This document shows, piece after piece, positions 48,756 to 57,578 of a stretch of DNA of 64,000 nt. Numbering within the stretch: position 1 is the stretch's first letter; each line of letters begins with the position of its first letter. The stretch covers positions 496,001-560,000 of the forward strand of contig CAVOOM010000008.1 in assembly GCA_963697565.1 (NCBI GenBank), read 5' to 3'. A model generated the notes under the pieces. The model did no database searches. It was not told the origin of the DNA and saw only the letters and a list, made by a program, of their open reading frames with translations. A program made the position numbers and the translations under genes. Source of the stretch: CAWFSE01 sp963697565 (lineage in GTDB: Bacteria; Actinomycetota; Actinomycetes; CAVWCF01).

Positions 48756-49982
48756 TCAGGCGAAGGCGCGGCCCGGCTCGATGTCGATGGTGGCGTGGTG
48801 GATGCCGTCGCGGTCGAGGATGGCGAGGTAGGGATCGGGATCGAACGAGTCCGCCGAGAGGACTCCCGTCCCCTGCCACTCGCCGGTGGCGAGCAGCTCC
48901 ATGGCGACGACCGGGTTGAAGCCGGCCTGCCAGGCCACGGGCTGCAGCCCGTGGCGGGCCATGGTGTCCTGTGCGTCGCACATCTGGTAGCTGAAGACCT
49001 CCCGCGGCTTGCCGTCCTTGAGACCGGTGACGTGCGTGCCCACGATCACCCGCCCGGTCATGTGGTCGCCGAGCGTGGCGGGATCCGGCACGAGCGCCGA
49101 CACCACGTTGCGCGGCCTGACCAGCTGGCCGTCAACCTCGATCGGGTCGGTGCGGTCCAGGCCGATCGCGTGGAGCACCTTGAGCGCCCCGATGAACTCC
49201 TCCCCGAGTGCGTACTTGAAGGTCACGCGGCGCGCATCCAGCACGCGGGGGATCATCACGATGTCCTCGTGCTCCACGTGGACGCACTCCACGGGACCGA
49301 TGCCCTCCGGGAAGATGAAGCGCTCCGGCTCCGCGAACGGCGGCAGGGTGAAGAAGCCTCGCTCCTTCTCCCACACGATGGGCGGGTTGAGGCACTCCTC
49401 GATCGTGGTCCAGATGGAGAACACGGTGGCGAACGGGTAACCCTCGATGCGCAGGTCGCCGCCGGCACGGATGTTGATGTCGTGGATCTCGTCGAACAGG
49501 TACTTGGCCGCGTGCGCCGCGAACACCTGGGCCAGTCCGGGGCTGATGCCCTGCCCCACGAGCGCGAGCCGGCCGCGGTCGCGCCACGCGTCGTCCAGCG
49601 CGAACTGATCGTCGCCCAGCTTGACCCCAGGCTGGGAGTAGGGGTCGGTCGGGTGTGGGGTGGACAAGCTGAGCGCCATGTCCATGTAGTCCACACCTGC
49701 GGCGAGCGCGCCGCGGAACACGGGCATGACGAAACGCGGATCGACGGCGTTCATCACGAGGTCGACCTCATACGCTCGGGCGAGAGCCTCCACAGCGTCC
49801 GCATCCGACGCGTCGAGCTGCTCGACGGGATGGCTCGCGGGATCGCCGATCGAGTCCGCCACCTGGCGAACCCGATCGAGGTCATGGCCGGCGAGAACCA
49901 TCTGCTCCAGCCACGGCCGCCCGGCGCTCAGGCGCGCGATGGCCTCACCGACGGTGCCGACTCCGACCAGCAGGACCTTCAT
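48756..49982 (-). CDS. Saccharopine dehydrogenase family NAD(P)-binding protein
   Basis: A 408-residue protein with an N-terminal Rossmann motif MKVLLVGVGTVGEAIARLSA, then NAVDPRFVMPVFRGALAAG and the catalytic-domain region GISPGLAQVFAAHAAKYLFD, as in bacterial saccharopine or carboxynorspermidine dehydrogenases. The frame is intact. GGAG lies 6 nt before the ATG. It may act on lysine or polyamine derivatives; pairing with the neighbouring aminotransferase suggests amino-acid catabolism, but the two are separated by the direct repeat and may have different origins. Confidence 0.78.
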   Translation of the reverse strand: MKVLLVGVGTVGEAIARLSAGRPWLEQMVLAGHDLDRVRQVADSIGDPASHPVEQLDASDADAVEALARAYEVDLVMNAVDPRFVMPVFRGALAAGVDYMDMALSLSTPHPTDPYSQPGVKLGDDQFALDDAWRDRGRLALVGQGISPGLAQVFAAHAAKYLFDEIHDINIRAGGDLRIEGYPFATVFSIWTTIEECLNPPIVWEKERGFFTLPPFAEPERFIFPEGIGPVECVHVEHEDIVMIPRVLDARRVTFKYALGEEFIGALKVLHAIGLDRTDPIEVDGQLVRPRNVVSALVPDPATLGDHMTGRVIVGTHVTGLKDGKPREVFSYQMCDAQDTMARHGLQPVAWQAGFNPVVAMELLATGEWQGTGVLSADSFDPDPYLAILDRDGIHHATIDIEPGRAFA

Positions 49983-50273
49983 GAAGTCTCCGTATCTGTT
50001 GGGCGGCAGTTCTCGCCGACGGTGCCGAGCACCGGATGCCGATGGCGGGTGGTCGCCTAACCGTAGGAGTGCGTCCTCAGGCGTGCACCTCGGGGTGCCA
50101 CCGAGGGGTTTGGCCGAGTACCAGCCTCGGGCTGGGTCGGCCTCGCTGCTCGAGGGTGGCGCAGCGGGAGGGGTGGCTCGCTGCCTTGCCGGGCGGCGTC
50201 ATCCGATCACGAGCCCTCGTGGGCCCCTGCCGCTACGGTTGCGGGGTTGTCGTGGGCGACCAGGGAGTTCTGA
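49983..50273. other. Divergent intergenic region, no gene seen
   Basis: A 291-bp gap between the divergent dehydrogenase and sulfatase genes. GGGAG (about 50263-50267) is the sulfatase ribosome-binding site and TACGGTT near 50234 is a weak -10 candidate. No ORF with coding character or clear operator was recognised. Confidence 0.4.
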
Positions 50274-52625
50274 ATGGACCGTTCGATCCTTCCGATACCG
50301 GACAAGCCGTACGCCGGACCCGTCTTCGAGGACGCCAAGGACCCTCGGGCGGTGTTCGATCCGATCACCCCGGTGCGGCCGCCGGAGGGAGCGCCGAACG
50401 TCCTCGTGATCCTGCTCGACGACGTCGGCTTCGGGGCGGCGAGCGTCTTCGGGGGGCCCTGCCGTACCCCCACCGCCGAGCGACTGGCGGGCAAGGGCTT
50501 GTCCTTTTCCCGGTTCCACACCACTGCTCTGTGCGCTCCCACTCGGCAGGCGTTGCTGACAGGGCGCAACCACCACGCCGTCGGGATGGGGGCGATCACC
50601 GAGATCGCCACCTCGGCTCCCGGGTACACGTCCGTCCGGCCGCAGTCGGCGGCCCCACTGGCAGAGGTGCTCCGCCTCAACGGCTTCGCGACGGCGCAGT
50701 TCGGCAAGTGCCACGAGGTGCCGGTGTGGCAGACCAGCCCGGTCGGGCCGTTCGACTCCTGGCCGACAGGCGGTGGCGGCTTCGAGCACTTCTTCGGCTT
50801 CCTGGGTGGTGAGACCAACCAGTACGCGCCCGCGCTCTACAGCGGCACGACCCCGATCGAGCAGGACGCGACCGCCGACGAGGGCTACCACTTCACCGAG
50901 GACATGACCGATCGCGCGATCGCCTGGGTCCGCCAGCACTCGGCGCTGACCCCCGATAAGCCCTTCTTCATGTACTACGCACCGGGCGCGACGCACGCTC
51001 CTCACCACGTGCCGCTGGAGTGGGCGGACAAGTACCGCGGCGAGTTCGACGACGGATGGGACGCGCTGCGGGAGCGGATCTTCGCCGAGCAGAAACGTCG
51101 CGGGGTCGTTCCCGAAGAGGCTGAGCTCACGGCCCGCCATGACGAGATCCCGGCGTGGGACGACATGCCGCCCGAGCTGAAGCCCGTCCTGGCCCGCCAG
51201 ATGGAGGTTTACGCGGGCTTCCTCGAGCACACCGACCACCACATCGGCCGGCTCGTTGACGCGCTCAACGCGTTGGGAACGCTCGACAACACCCTCGTCT
51301 TCTACGTCATCGGCGACAACGGGGCCTCGGCCGAGGGGCACATCAACGGCAGCTTCAACGAGTACCTCTTCTTCAACGGCGCCGCCGCGCTCGAGACGCC
51401 CGAGTTCATGTCCGCGCGCATCGACCAGTTCGGCACGGCCGAGGCGTACAACCACTTCTCGGTCGGGTGGGCGCACGCGATGGACACGCCGTACCAGTGG
51501 ACCAAGCAGGTGGCGTCCCACTGGGGCGGCACGAGGAACGGGACCGTGGTCCACTGGCCGTCGGGCATCCAGTCGACCGGTGTCCGCCACCAGTTCCACC
51601 ATGTGATCGACATCGCCCCGACCATCCTCGAGGTCGCGGGCATCCCGCACCCCGAGCGCGTCAACGGGGCGGAGCAGACCCCGCTGCACGGCGTGAGCAT
51701 GAGGTACACGTTCGACGACGCCGAGGCTCCCGAGCGCCACACGACGCAGTACTTCGAGATCGGCGGCAACCGAGGCATCTACCACGAGGGCTGGACTGCG
51801 GTCACCAAGCACGCGACCCCGTGGATCGCGATGGCCGAGCTGCCGGCATTCGTCGACGACGTGTGGGAGCTGTACGCGCCGGATGACTGGACGCAGGCCA
51901 ACAACCTCGCGGACCGCATGCCGGACAAGCTTCGGGAGCTCCAGGAGCTCTTCCTGGTGGAGGCGAGGAAGTACAACGTCCTTCCGCTGGACGACAGGCG
52001 TGTCGAGCGGTTCGACGCCACCATCGCCGGACGGCCGCAGCTCATCGCTGGCCGCAAGCAGATCCTGTACGGCGGCATGAGCCGGCTCACCGAGGCGACC
52101 GTCATCAACGTCAAGAACGTCTCGCACGCCGTCGCCGCCGACATCGAGGTGCCTGTCGGTGGCGCGTCGGGCGTCATCATCGCGCAGGGTGGGGCGTTCG
52201 GCGGATGGAGCTTGTACCTGCGCCACGACGGCGTCCCTGTGTACTGCTACAACCTCATGGGCCTGCAGGTCACGAAGATCGCCGGTGCGAAGGCCCTGAC
52301 CACTGGCAGCCACCGGGTCGTCATGTCCTTCGCGTACGACGGCGGGGGGCCGGCGCGCGGCGGAGACGTCGCGTTGGTCGTGGACGGGGAGACGGTGTCC
52401 GAGGGCAGGCTTGAGCGCACTGTGCCGCTCGTCTTCTCGCTCGACGAGACGTGCGACGTGGGGCGTGACGGGGGCCTGGCGGTGAGCGACGACTATCGCG
52501 CGGAGGACAGCGAGTTCACCGGCACGGTGCACACGGTGCTGATCGAGCTGGCCGACGGCGCCGCCGACTTCAACCACCTGATCGATCCTCAGCTGCGGCT
52601 GTCCTTGGCTCTGGCTCGCCAGTGA
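50274..52625 (+). CDS. Type I arylsulfatase, cytoplasmic
   Basis: A 783-residue sulfatase. The formylglycine motif C-x-P-x-R is in TTALCAPTRQALLTGRNHH (about residues 83-101); metal ligands lie in LVILLDDVGFGAASVFGG and FYVIGDNGASAEG. After about residue 560 comes a C-terminal beta domain common to the AtsD-type (about 780 residues) actinobacterial sulfatases. There is no signal peptide, so sulfate esters would be cleaved inside the cell. A formylglycine-generating enzyme is needed and is not in the window. The frame is intact. Two membrane genes follow in the same direction, one a SulP transporter. Confidence 0.88.
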   Translation: MDRSILPIPDKPYAGPVFEDAKDPRAVFDPITPVRPPEGAPNVLVILLDDVGFGAASVFGGPCRTPTAERLAGKGLSFSRFHTTALCAPTRQALLTGRNHHAVGMGAITEIATSAPGYTSVRPQSAAPLAEVLRLNGFATAQFGKCHEVPVWQTSPVGPFDSWPTGGGGFEHFFGFLGGETNQYAPALYSGTTPIEQDATADEGYHFTEDMTDRAIAWVRQHSALTPDKPFFMYYAPGATHAPHHVPLEWADKYRGEFDDGWDALRERIFAEQKRRGVVPEEAELTARHDEIPAWDDMPPELKPVLARQMEVYAGFLEHTDHHIGRLVDALNALGTLDNTLVFYVIGDNGASAEGHINGSFNEYLFFNGAAALETPEFMSARIDQFGTAEAYNHFSVGWAHAMDTPYQWTKQVASHWGGTRNGTVVHWPSGIQSTGVRHQFHHVIDIAPTILEVAGIPHPERVNGAEQTPLHGVSMRYTFDDAEAPERHTTQYFEIGGNRGIYHEGWTAVTKHATPWIAMAELPAFVDDVWELYAPDDWTQANNLADRMPDKLRELQELFLVEARKYNVLPLDDRRVERFDATIAGRPQLIAGRKQILYGGMSRLTEATVINVKNVSHAVAADIEVPVGGASGVIIAQGGAFGGWSLYLRHDGVPVYCYNLMGLQVTKIAGAKALTTGSHRVVMSFAYDGGGPARGGDVALVVDGETVSEGRLERTVPLVFSLDETCDVGRDGGLAVSDDYRAEDSEFTGTVHTVLIELADGAADFNHLIDPQLRLSLALARQ

Positions 52626-52652
52626 GGCGGGGAGACGGGCCCTGATGCACGG

Positions 52653-53735
52653 ATGAGCGCGATGGACTCCATCCAGCGGTTTCGCCAGAGCCGCTGGTGG
52701 GCGCTGCTCCTGCGTCCGCTCCTCTTCCTGTTGGTGTCCTTCCTCGTCGCGAGGCTGCTCGTCTCGCTGGTGGGCTCCGTCGACTGGCAACAGGTCGCGA
52801 CCGCGCTCGGTCAGCTGGACTGGGCGCAGGCCCCTGTCCTCCTCGCCGTGCTGCTCGTCAGGCAGGCGTTCAACTCGGTGCCCCTGGCGGTGTTCGTCCC
52901 CGGGCTGGGGTTCTGGCGGGGGTTCCAGAACGACCTCACGGCGAACCTGGTGGGCACCCTGTCTCCACCGCCGAGCGACATCGTGGTCCGGGTCTCGATG
53001 TTCCGCTCCTGGGGCATCACCCCGGCCGACGGCATGCCAGGCGTGACCCTCAACAGCCTCGCCTTCTACGTCATCCGCTTCGGCATCCCCATTCTCGGCG
53101 TGCTGGTGCTGATCGGCGAGGACCTGTCGGCGACGCAGGTCTGGTCGGCCGTGCTCTCGCTCGTGGTCGCCGCAGTGATCGTCGTGACGCTGATCCTGGT
53201 CTCCCGCGGCGAGCGCTTCGCCCGCATGATCGGGCGGCGGGCGGCGCTCATCGCCGCCCGCCTCCGCGACGATGCCGATGCGAATGCCGACGCCGACGCC
53301 TGGGCTGCGGCGGTGAGCGGCTTCCGGGCACGCATGTCCACCCGCCTCGTCCGCGGGCTCCCGCCTTCGCTCGCCGCGCTGGCCGCGATGGTCGTCACCG
53401 ACGGCGTCATCGTCCTGCTCTGCCTGCGCCTCGTGGGCGTGGATGCGACGTTGCTGCCCGTGGCGATCGTCCTGGGCAGCTTCTTCATCTACTACCCGCT
53501 CACCGCGCTGCCGCTCGCCGGCCTGGGGGTGCTCGACGCCGCGCTCGTCGTCGCCTACACCGAGACGGCGGGGGTCGCGGCCGAGCCGGAGATCGTGGCG
53601 GCGCTGGTCGTGTGGCGCGTCGTCACCCTCATCGGGACCCTCCTGCTCGGTGCGCTCTCGTTCGGCTGGTGGCGCTGGCGGACCGGGACGGGGAGGCTGC
53701 CCTCGGCCGACGTCCCCGCGGAGGACCGCACGTGA
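52653..53735 (+). CDS. YbhN/LPG-synthase-TM-like membrane protein
   Basis: A 360-residue integral membrane protein with about eight hydrophobic helices (for example LLLRPLLFLLVSFLVARLLV, AVLSLVVAAVIVVTLILV, AALAAMVVTDGVIVLLCLRL). The pattern matches the flippase-like domain family (UPF0104/AglD), whose members are linked to lipid or glycolipid translocation; it lacks the aminoacyl transferase half of MprF. No Shine-Dalgarno sequence at ideal distance is seen (GGGGAG is 18 nt upstream). It overlaps the SulP gene by 4 nt. Confidence 0.72.
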   Translation: MSAMDSIQRFRQSRWWALLLRPLLFLLVSFLVARLLVSLVGSVDWQQVATALGQLDWAQAPVLLAVLLVRQAFNSVPLAVFVPGLGFWRGFQNDLTANLVGTLSPPPSDIVVRVSMFRSWGITPADGMPGVTLNSLAFYVIRFGIPILGVLVLIGEDLSATQVWSAVLSLVVAAVIVVTLILVSRGERFARMIGRRAALIAARLRDDADANADADAWAAAVSGFRARMSTRLVRGLPPSLAALAAMVVTDGVIVLLCLRLVGVDATLLPVAIVLGSFFIYYPLTALPLAGLGVLDAALVVAYTETAGVAAEPEIVAALVVWRVVTLIGTLLLGALSFGWWRWRTGTGRLPSADVPAEDRT

Positions 53736-55423
53736 CGCGCCTCAGGGTGCCGTCGCGCTGGACGGCAACGCTGCGGCACGACGCGCAGGCCGGCGTCGTC
53801 CTCGGGGTGCAGAGCGTCCCCGACGGGCTGGCCACCGGGCTGCTCGCGGGGCTGAGCCCGTTGAACGGCCTGTACGGCTACATGGTCGGCACGCTCGCCG
53901 GAGCCGCGGTGACGTCCTCGGCGTTCATGGTCGTGCAGGGCACCGGCGCGATGGCGATGGTCCTCGCCGACGTGCCGGGTCTGCATGGCGGTGACGATCA
54001 GGCTCAGGCGGTGGCCACCGTGGCGGTCCTGACCGGCATGGTGATGCTGCTGGCCGGGCTACTGAAGCTCGGCTCGCTCCTGCGGTTCGTGTCGAACGCC
54101 GTGCTCGTGGGCTTCATGAACGCCGTCGGCGTCAACATCGTGCTCGGACAGGTCGCCAACCTCACCGGGTACGCCGCCCCCGGTGACAACCGGATCGTGC
54201 GCACGGTCAACACGATCCTCTCGCCGTCGAGCGTGGACTGGCCGAGTGTCGCGATCGGCCTTGCCACCGTCGCGCTCATCGTCGGCCTCGAGCGGACGCG
54301 GGTGGGATCGATCGGGCTGGTCGTCGCCGTGATCGCGACGTCGGCTTTCGCCGCGCTGCTGGGGTGGTCGAGCGTCGCGACGCTCGACGACCTCGGTGTG
54401 GTCCTCGAGGGACTGCCTCCGCTGACGATGCCGTCGGCCGCGCTCGTCCCTGAGCTCCTCCTCCCGGCGGTGTCGCTCGCCTTCGTGGGCCTGGTGCAGG
54501 GAGCCGGCATCTCGGCCATCTACGGGAAGGCGGACGGCCAGCGAGCAGACGCGTCGCGGGACTTCATCGGCCAGGGAGTCGCCAACGCCGCGTGCGCGGT
54601 GACCGGCGGCATGCCCGTCGGCGGCTCCGCCTCGGCCTCCGCGATCAACGCGGCAGCGGGCGCCCGGACCCGTCTGGCGCCGATGATCGCCGCGCTGGTC
54701 ATGGCGGTCGTGGTGGTGCTCTTCGGGCCGGCCGTGGGCTATCTCGCGATGCCCGCGCTCGCTGGTCTCCTGATCCTCGTCGGCGTGCGCACGATCAAGC
54801 CGGATGACATCGCGTCCGTGTGGAAGGCCGGTCTCGTGCAGCGCGCGGTGCTGCTCGTCACCTTCGTGCTCACGATGCTCGTGCCCCTTCAGTACGCGGT
54901 CGTGGTCGGAGTCGGGGTGTCGGTGGTGCTCCACGTCGTGCAGCAGTCCAACCGGGTGGTGGTGCGGCAACGCGTCACCTCCGCCTCGGGCGAGGTCGTC
55001 GAGGTCGATCCTGTGGCGGTCGTCCCCGCCGGCCAGGTCGTGGTGCTGCAGCCGTACGGGAGCCTGTTCTTCGCGTCGGCGCCCGTGTTCGAGGCGGCCC
55101 TGCCGCGCGTCGACGCGACGAGCAAGAGATCGGTGGTCATCGTGCGGCTCCGCGGGCACGCGGACCTCGGCACCACCTTCATCGACGTGCTCGCCCGCTA
55201 TGCCACGCAGCTTGACCAGGCGGGCTCCCGGCTCGTCATCGTCTCCGTCGACAGCCGGGTGATGCGGCAGTTGTCAGCCGGCGGCGTGATCGACATCGTC
55301 GGGCCGGGCGGCGTGATCGTCGGCGACGAGCGCGTGGGCGCATCGCTCGCCCAGGCGGTCGCCGACGCCCAGCGGTGGATCGATGCCGATCCGGGGGACC
55401 CGGGGGGTCCTAGCACCCCTTAG
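53732..55423 (+). CDS. SulP-family anion transporter with STAS domain
   Basis: A 563-residue SLC26/SulP protein. GTG at 53732 overlaps the stop of the previous gene (GTGA). The transport domain has about 12-14 helices including SVPDGLATGLLAGLSPLNGL, GFMNAVGVNIVLGQVANLTG and TGGMPVGGSASASAINAAAG; residues about 440-555 are a STAS domain (VVVLQPYGSLFFASAPVFEA, VVIVRLRGHADLGTTFID). The family carries sulfate, bicarbonate or other anions. Next to a sulfatase, sulfate is the natural guess. Confidence 0.85.
   Translation: MTRLRVPSRWTATLRHDAQAGVVLGVQSVPDGLATGLLAGLSPLNGLYGYMVGTLAGAAVTSSAFMVVQGTGAMAMVLADVPGLHGGDDQAQAVATVAVLTGMVMLLAGLLKLGSLLRFVSNAVLVGFMNAVGVNIVLGQVANLTGYAAPGDNRIVRTVNTILSPSSVDWPSVAIGLATVALIVGLERTRVGSIGLVVAVIATSAFAALLGWSSVATLDDLGVVLEGLPPLTMPSAALVPELLLPAVSLAFVGLVQGAGISAIYGKADGQRADASRDFIGQGVANAACAVTGGMPVGGSASASAINAAAGARTRLAPMIAALVMAVVVVLFGPAVGYLAMPALAGLLILVGVRTIKPDDIASVWKAGLVQRAVLLVTFVLTMLVPLQYAVVVGVGVSVVLHVVQQSNRVVVRQRVTSASGEVVEVDPVAVVPAGQVVVLQPYGSLFFASAPVFEAALPRVDATSKRSVVIVRLRGHADLGTTFIDVLARYATQLDQAGSRLVIVSVDSRVMRQLSAGGVIDIVGPGGVIVGDERVGASLAQAVADAQRWIDADPGDPGGPSTP
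55396..55420 (+). terminator. Possible terminator at SulP 3' end
   Basis: GGACCC (55396-55401) pairs with GGGTCC (55405-55410), and alternatively GGGGT (55404-55408) with ACCCC (55415-55419), overlapping the SulP stop. No T-tract. The 104 bp to the convergent EEP gene contain nothing else recognised. Confidence 0.35.
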
Positions 55424-55527
55424 GAGTCGTCAGAATGTCGCGCTTCGGCGGGCTCACCGGCTGGAGCAGTTGACCTCAGATCAGGGCGAATTGTCGCGTT
55501 GCCCCTCGGAGTGGTCTGGAGGCGCTC

Positions 55528-57483
55528 TCAAGGCGCCAGCGCGAGGGTGGCCACCAGCGGCAGGTGGTCGGACGCGGCCACGGTGCCGATCTGCAGGTCC
55601 TGCACCGTCAGGCCTGGCGCCAGCAGGATCCAGTCGGGGCGGTCGCATGGGCGGATCGGCTCGGCTGACGACGGCCGGCATCGGTCGCCGGTCGCCTCGA
55701 CGACATCCACGAGGCCGTCGAGCTCAGACACCTCCGGCTCGTCCGGGTGCAGGTTGAGGTCGCCGGCGATCACCGCGGGGGTGGTGTCGCCGACGATCGC
55801 GCGCAGCGCCTGGATCTGCTCGACGGAGCGGTCCTCGAGGTGCGCGCCGACCACCAGCACCGGCTGCCCGCCCACGTCGACGTTGACCGCGACGTAGCTG
55901 CGGCGCTGGCCGCCCACATCGGGCAGGTACCCGGTGGAGACGGTGGTCATCGGCAGCCGGGACAAGATGACGTTGCCGAACTGCTCGTCGGCGGCGCCCC
56001 GGTAGACGGAGGCGAGTCCGAGTTCCGCCTCCAGGTAGGACTGCACGTCCGTGCCCGCGTGGACGGGCCAGCCGCGGCCCACCTCCTGCAGCACCACGAC
56101 GTCGGGGTCGTACGAGCCGATCACGTCGGCGATCGCGTCGGGCCGCATCTGGCCGTCGGGGTCGACGCCGCTGCGGACGTTGTACGTCAGCACGCGCAGC
56201 GTGCCGGCCGCTCCGGCGGTCTCTTCGATCGCCGGCCGCGCCAGCCACAGTCCCGCGGGGACGACCACGGCGAGGACCACCGCGAGGGCGGCGGGCGCGG
56301 CGACGAGCCGCCGCAGGCTCTCGCGGCCATTTGCACGCGGCTCGGCGACGGTCGACCTGCGCGCGGCCACGCCAGCGGCGACGGCGATCAGGAGGGCGCC
56401 GAGGGCGGGAATCACCCAGCGCGGGAAGGGGAGCGGGGTGTCGATGTAGAACTGCCACCCGAAGATGAGCAGCAGGGCGACCACGGCTGCGCCGGCCGAT
56501 CGGGCGGGTCCGGCCCACCGGCGTAGGCGATCCGGAGCCGGTGGTTCGAACACGAGCGCGGCGGCCATCAGGGCGCACAGGGCCACCTGGGCCAGCACGA
56601 TCACCGGGATCACCGCCGCCCCGGTCATGATCGGCAGCGCGACCGTGCCAGCGAGCGCGGCGACCACGGCGCCGCTGAGCCCGAGCGGGGAGCCGAGCAG
56701 CGCGGGGGCCAGAGCCACCGCGAGCAGTGCGGCGGCGTCGGCCGCCAGGATCACGAGCACGCCGGCCCAGAACGGGATCGACGCCTGTGAAGATGCGAAG
56801 CCCGACGACTGCAGGAACAGCACCTGGAGCGCGACCAGGCCGCCGAGGCCCAGCACCGCCGAGGTCGCCGCGGTCGACCCGCGGGTGGGGGCGTCCTCAA
56901 AGTCTCGGGCGATCCGCCAGGCCAGCAGCAGGGCGAGGACGGCCGGGATCAACGCGACGAGGAGCGGCAGCGCGCCCGGCCGCCACGGGAGGTCCCACGT
57001 GCGCAGCGCCCCGCGCAGGGCGGTGTCCAGGGCCATCCCGACCAGGAACCCCACGAAGAGGGCCACCCGTGCCGCCCCTGCGGCGGCGAGCTTGAGGAGC
57101 ACGGCGGTCATCCCGAACAGGGCGATCACGGTGGCTGCCCCGCCGACCCACCGCGAGATCGGGTCGGCGGCCTCAACCAGCGCCAAAGCCGCGGCGCAGG
57201 CGGCCACGCCGACGATCAACCCGGTGGCTGGACGGGCCCCGGCCACGACCACGGCGAGCAGCGGCGCGGCGTAGAGCACCAGGCCGACGGCGCCGACGCC
57301 GGGGTAGCTCCAGTCCTCGCCGATCTCGTACAGGATCGGATAGAGGGTCCTCAGCACCGGGGCGACGACCACCACCAGCAACGCGACCAAGGCCACCGGC
57401 GCAGCCGACGTGGCCAGCATCGACCGGCCGGTCGACGCAGTCGAGGTCTGGGGGGACGAGGGAGTCGGAGCGGGCGCGTTCAT
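55528..57483 (-). CDS. Multi-TM protein with C-terminal endonuclease/exonuclease/phosphatase domain
   Basis: A 651-residue protein. About residues 20-400 form roughly ten or more hydrophobic helices; after the last helix (LAVVLAVVVPAGLWLARPAI) comes an EEP domain of about 230 residues with RVLTYNVRSGVDPDGQ, DVVVLQEVGRGW, VIAGDLNLHPDEPEV and VAASDHLPLVATL, the metal and His residues of the family. The catalytic domain is probably outside the membrane; such proteins include phosphodiesterases and lipid phosphatases. The frame is intact. ATG at 57483 has GGAGG upstream. Substrate unknown. Confidence 0.78.
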   Translation of the reverse strand: MNAPAPTPSSPQTSTASTGRSMLATSAAPVALVALLVVVVAPVLRTLYPILYEIGEDWSYPGVGAVGLVLYAAPLLAVVVAGARPATGLIVGVAACAAALALVEAADPISRWVGGAATVIALFGMTAVLLKLAAAGAARVALFVGFLVGMALDTALRGALRTWDLPWRPGALPLLVALIPAVLALLLAWRIARDFEDAPTRGSTAATSAVLGLGGLVALQVLFLQSSGFASSQASIPFWAGVLVILAADAAALLAVALAPALLGSPLGLSGAVVAALAGTVALPIMTGAAVIPVIVLAQVALCALMAAALVFEPPAPDRLRRWAGPARSAGAAVVALLLIFGWQFYIDTPLPFPRWVIPALGALLIAVAAGVAARRSTVAEPRANGRESLRRLVAAPAALAVVLAVVVPAGLWLARPAIEETAGAAGTLRVLTYNVRSGVDPDGQMRPDAIADVIGSYDPDVVVLQEVGRGWPVHAGTDVQSYLEAELGLASVYRGAADEQFGNVILSRLPMTTVSTGYLPDVGGQRRSYVAVNVDVGGQPVLVVGAHLEDRSVEQIQALRAIVGDTTPAVIAGDLNLHPDEPEVSELDGLVDVVEATGDRCRPSSAEPIRPCDRPDWILLAPGLTVQDLQIGTVAASDHLPLVATLALAP

Positions 57484-57538
57484 GGCAGCCTCCAAGGCCG
57501 ACGACCCCACGCTAGCGGCGGCCTGGTCGCTCGGGTGA

Positions 57539-57575
57539 GGGGACTTGGTCCCCGCTGCCGGCAGGTTGCGCCGGC
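57539..57575 (-). terminator. Terminator hairpins downstream of iclR
   Basis: GGGGAC-TTG-GTCCCC (57539-57553) and GCCGGC (57557-57562)/GCCGGC (57570-57575) lie just past the iclR stop on the minus strand. They are absent beside the left repeat copy. Confidence 0.5.
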
Positions 57576-57578
57576 CCG

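Noticed and set aside
48756..57540. Prophage or integrative plasmid between the direct repeats
   Set aside because: No integrase, recombinase, replication or phage structural gene is present; only the repeats support mobility, so it is reported as a bounded block rather than a named element.
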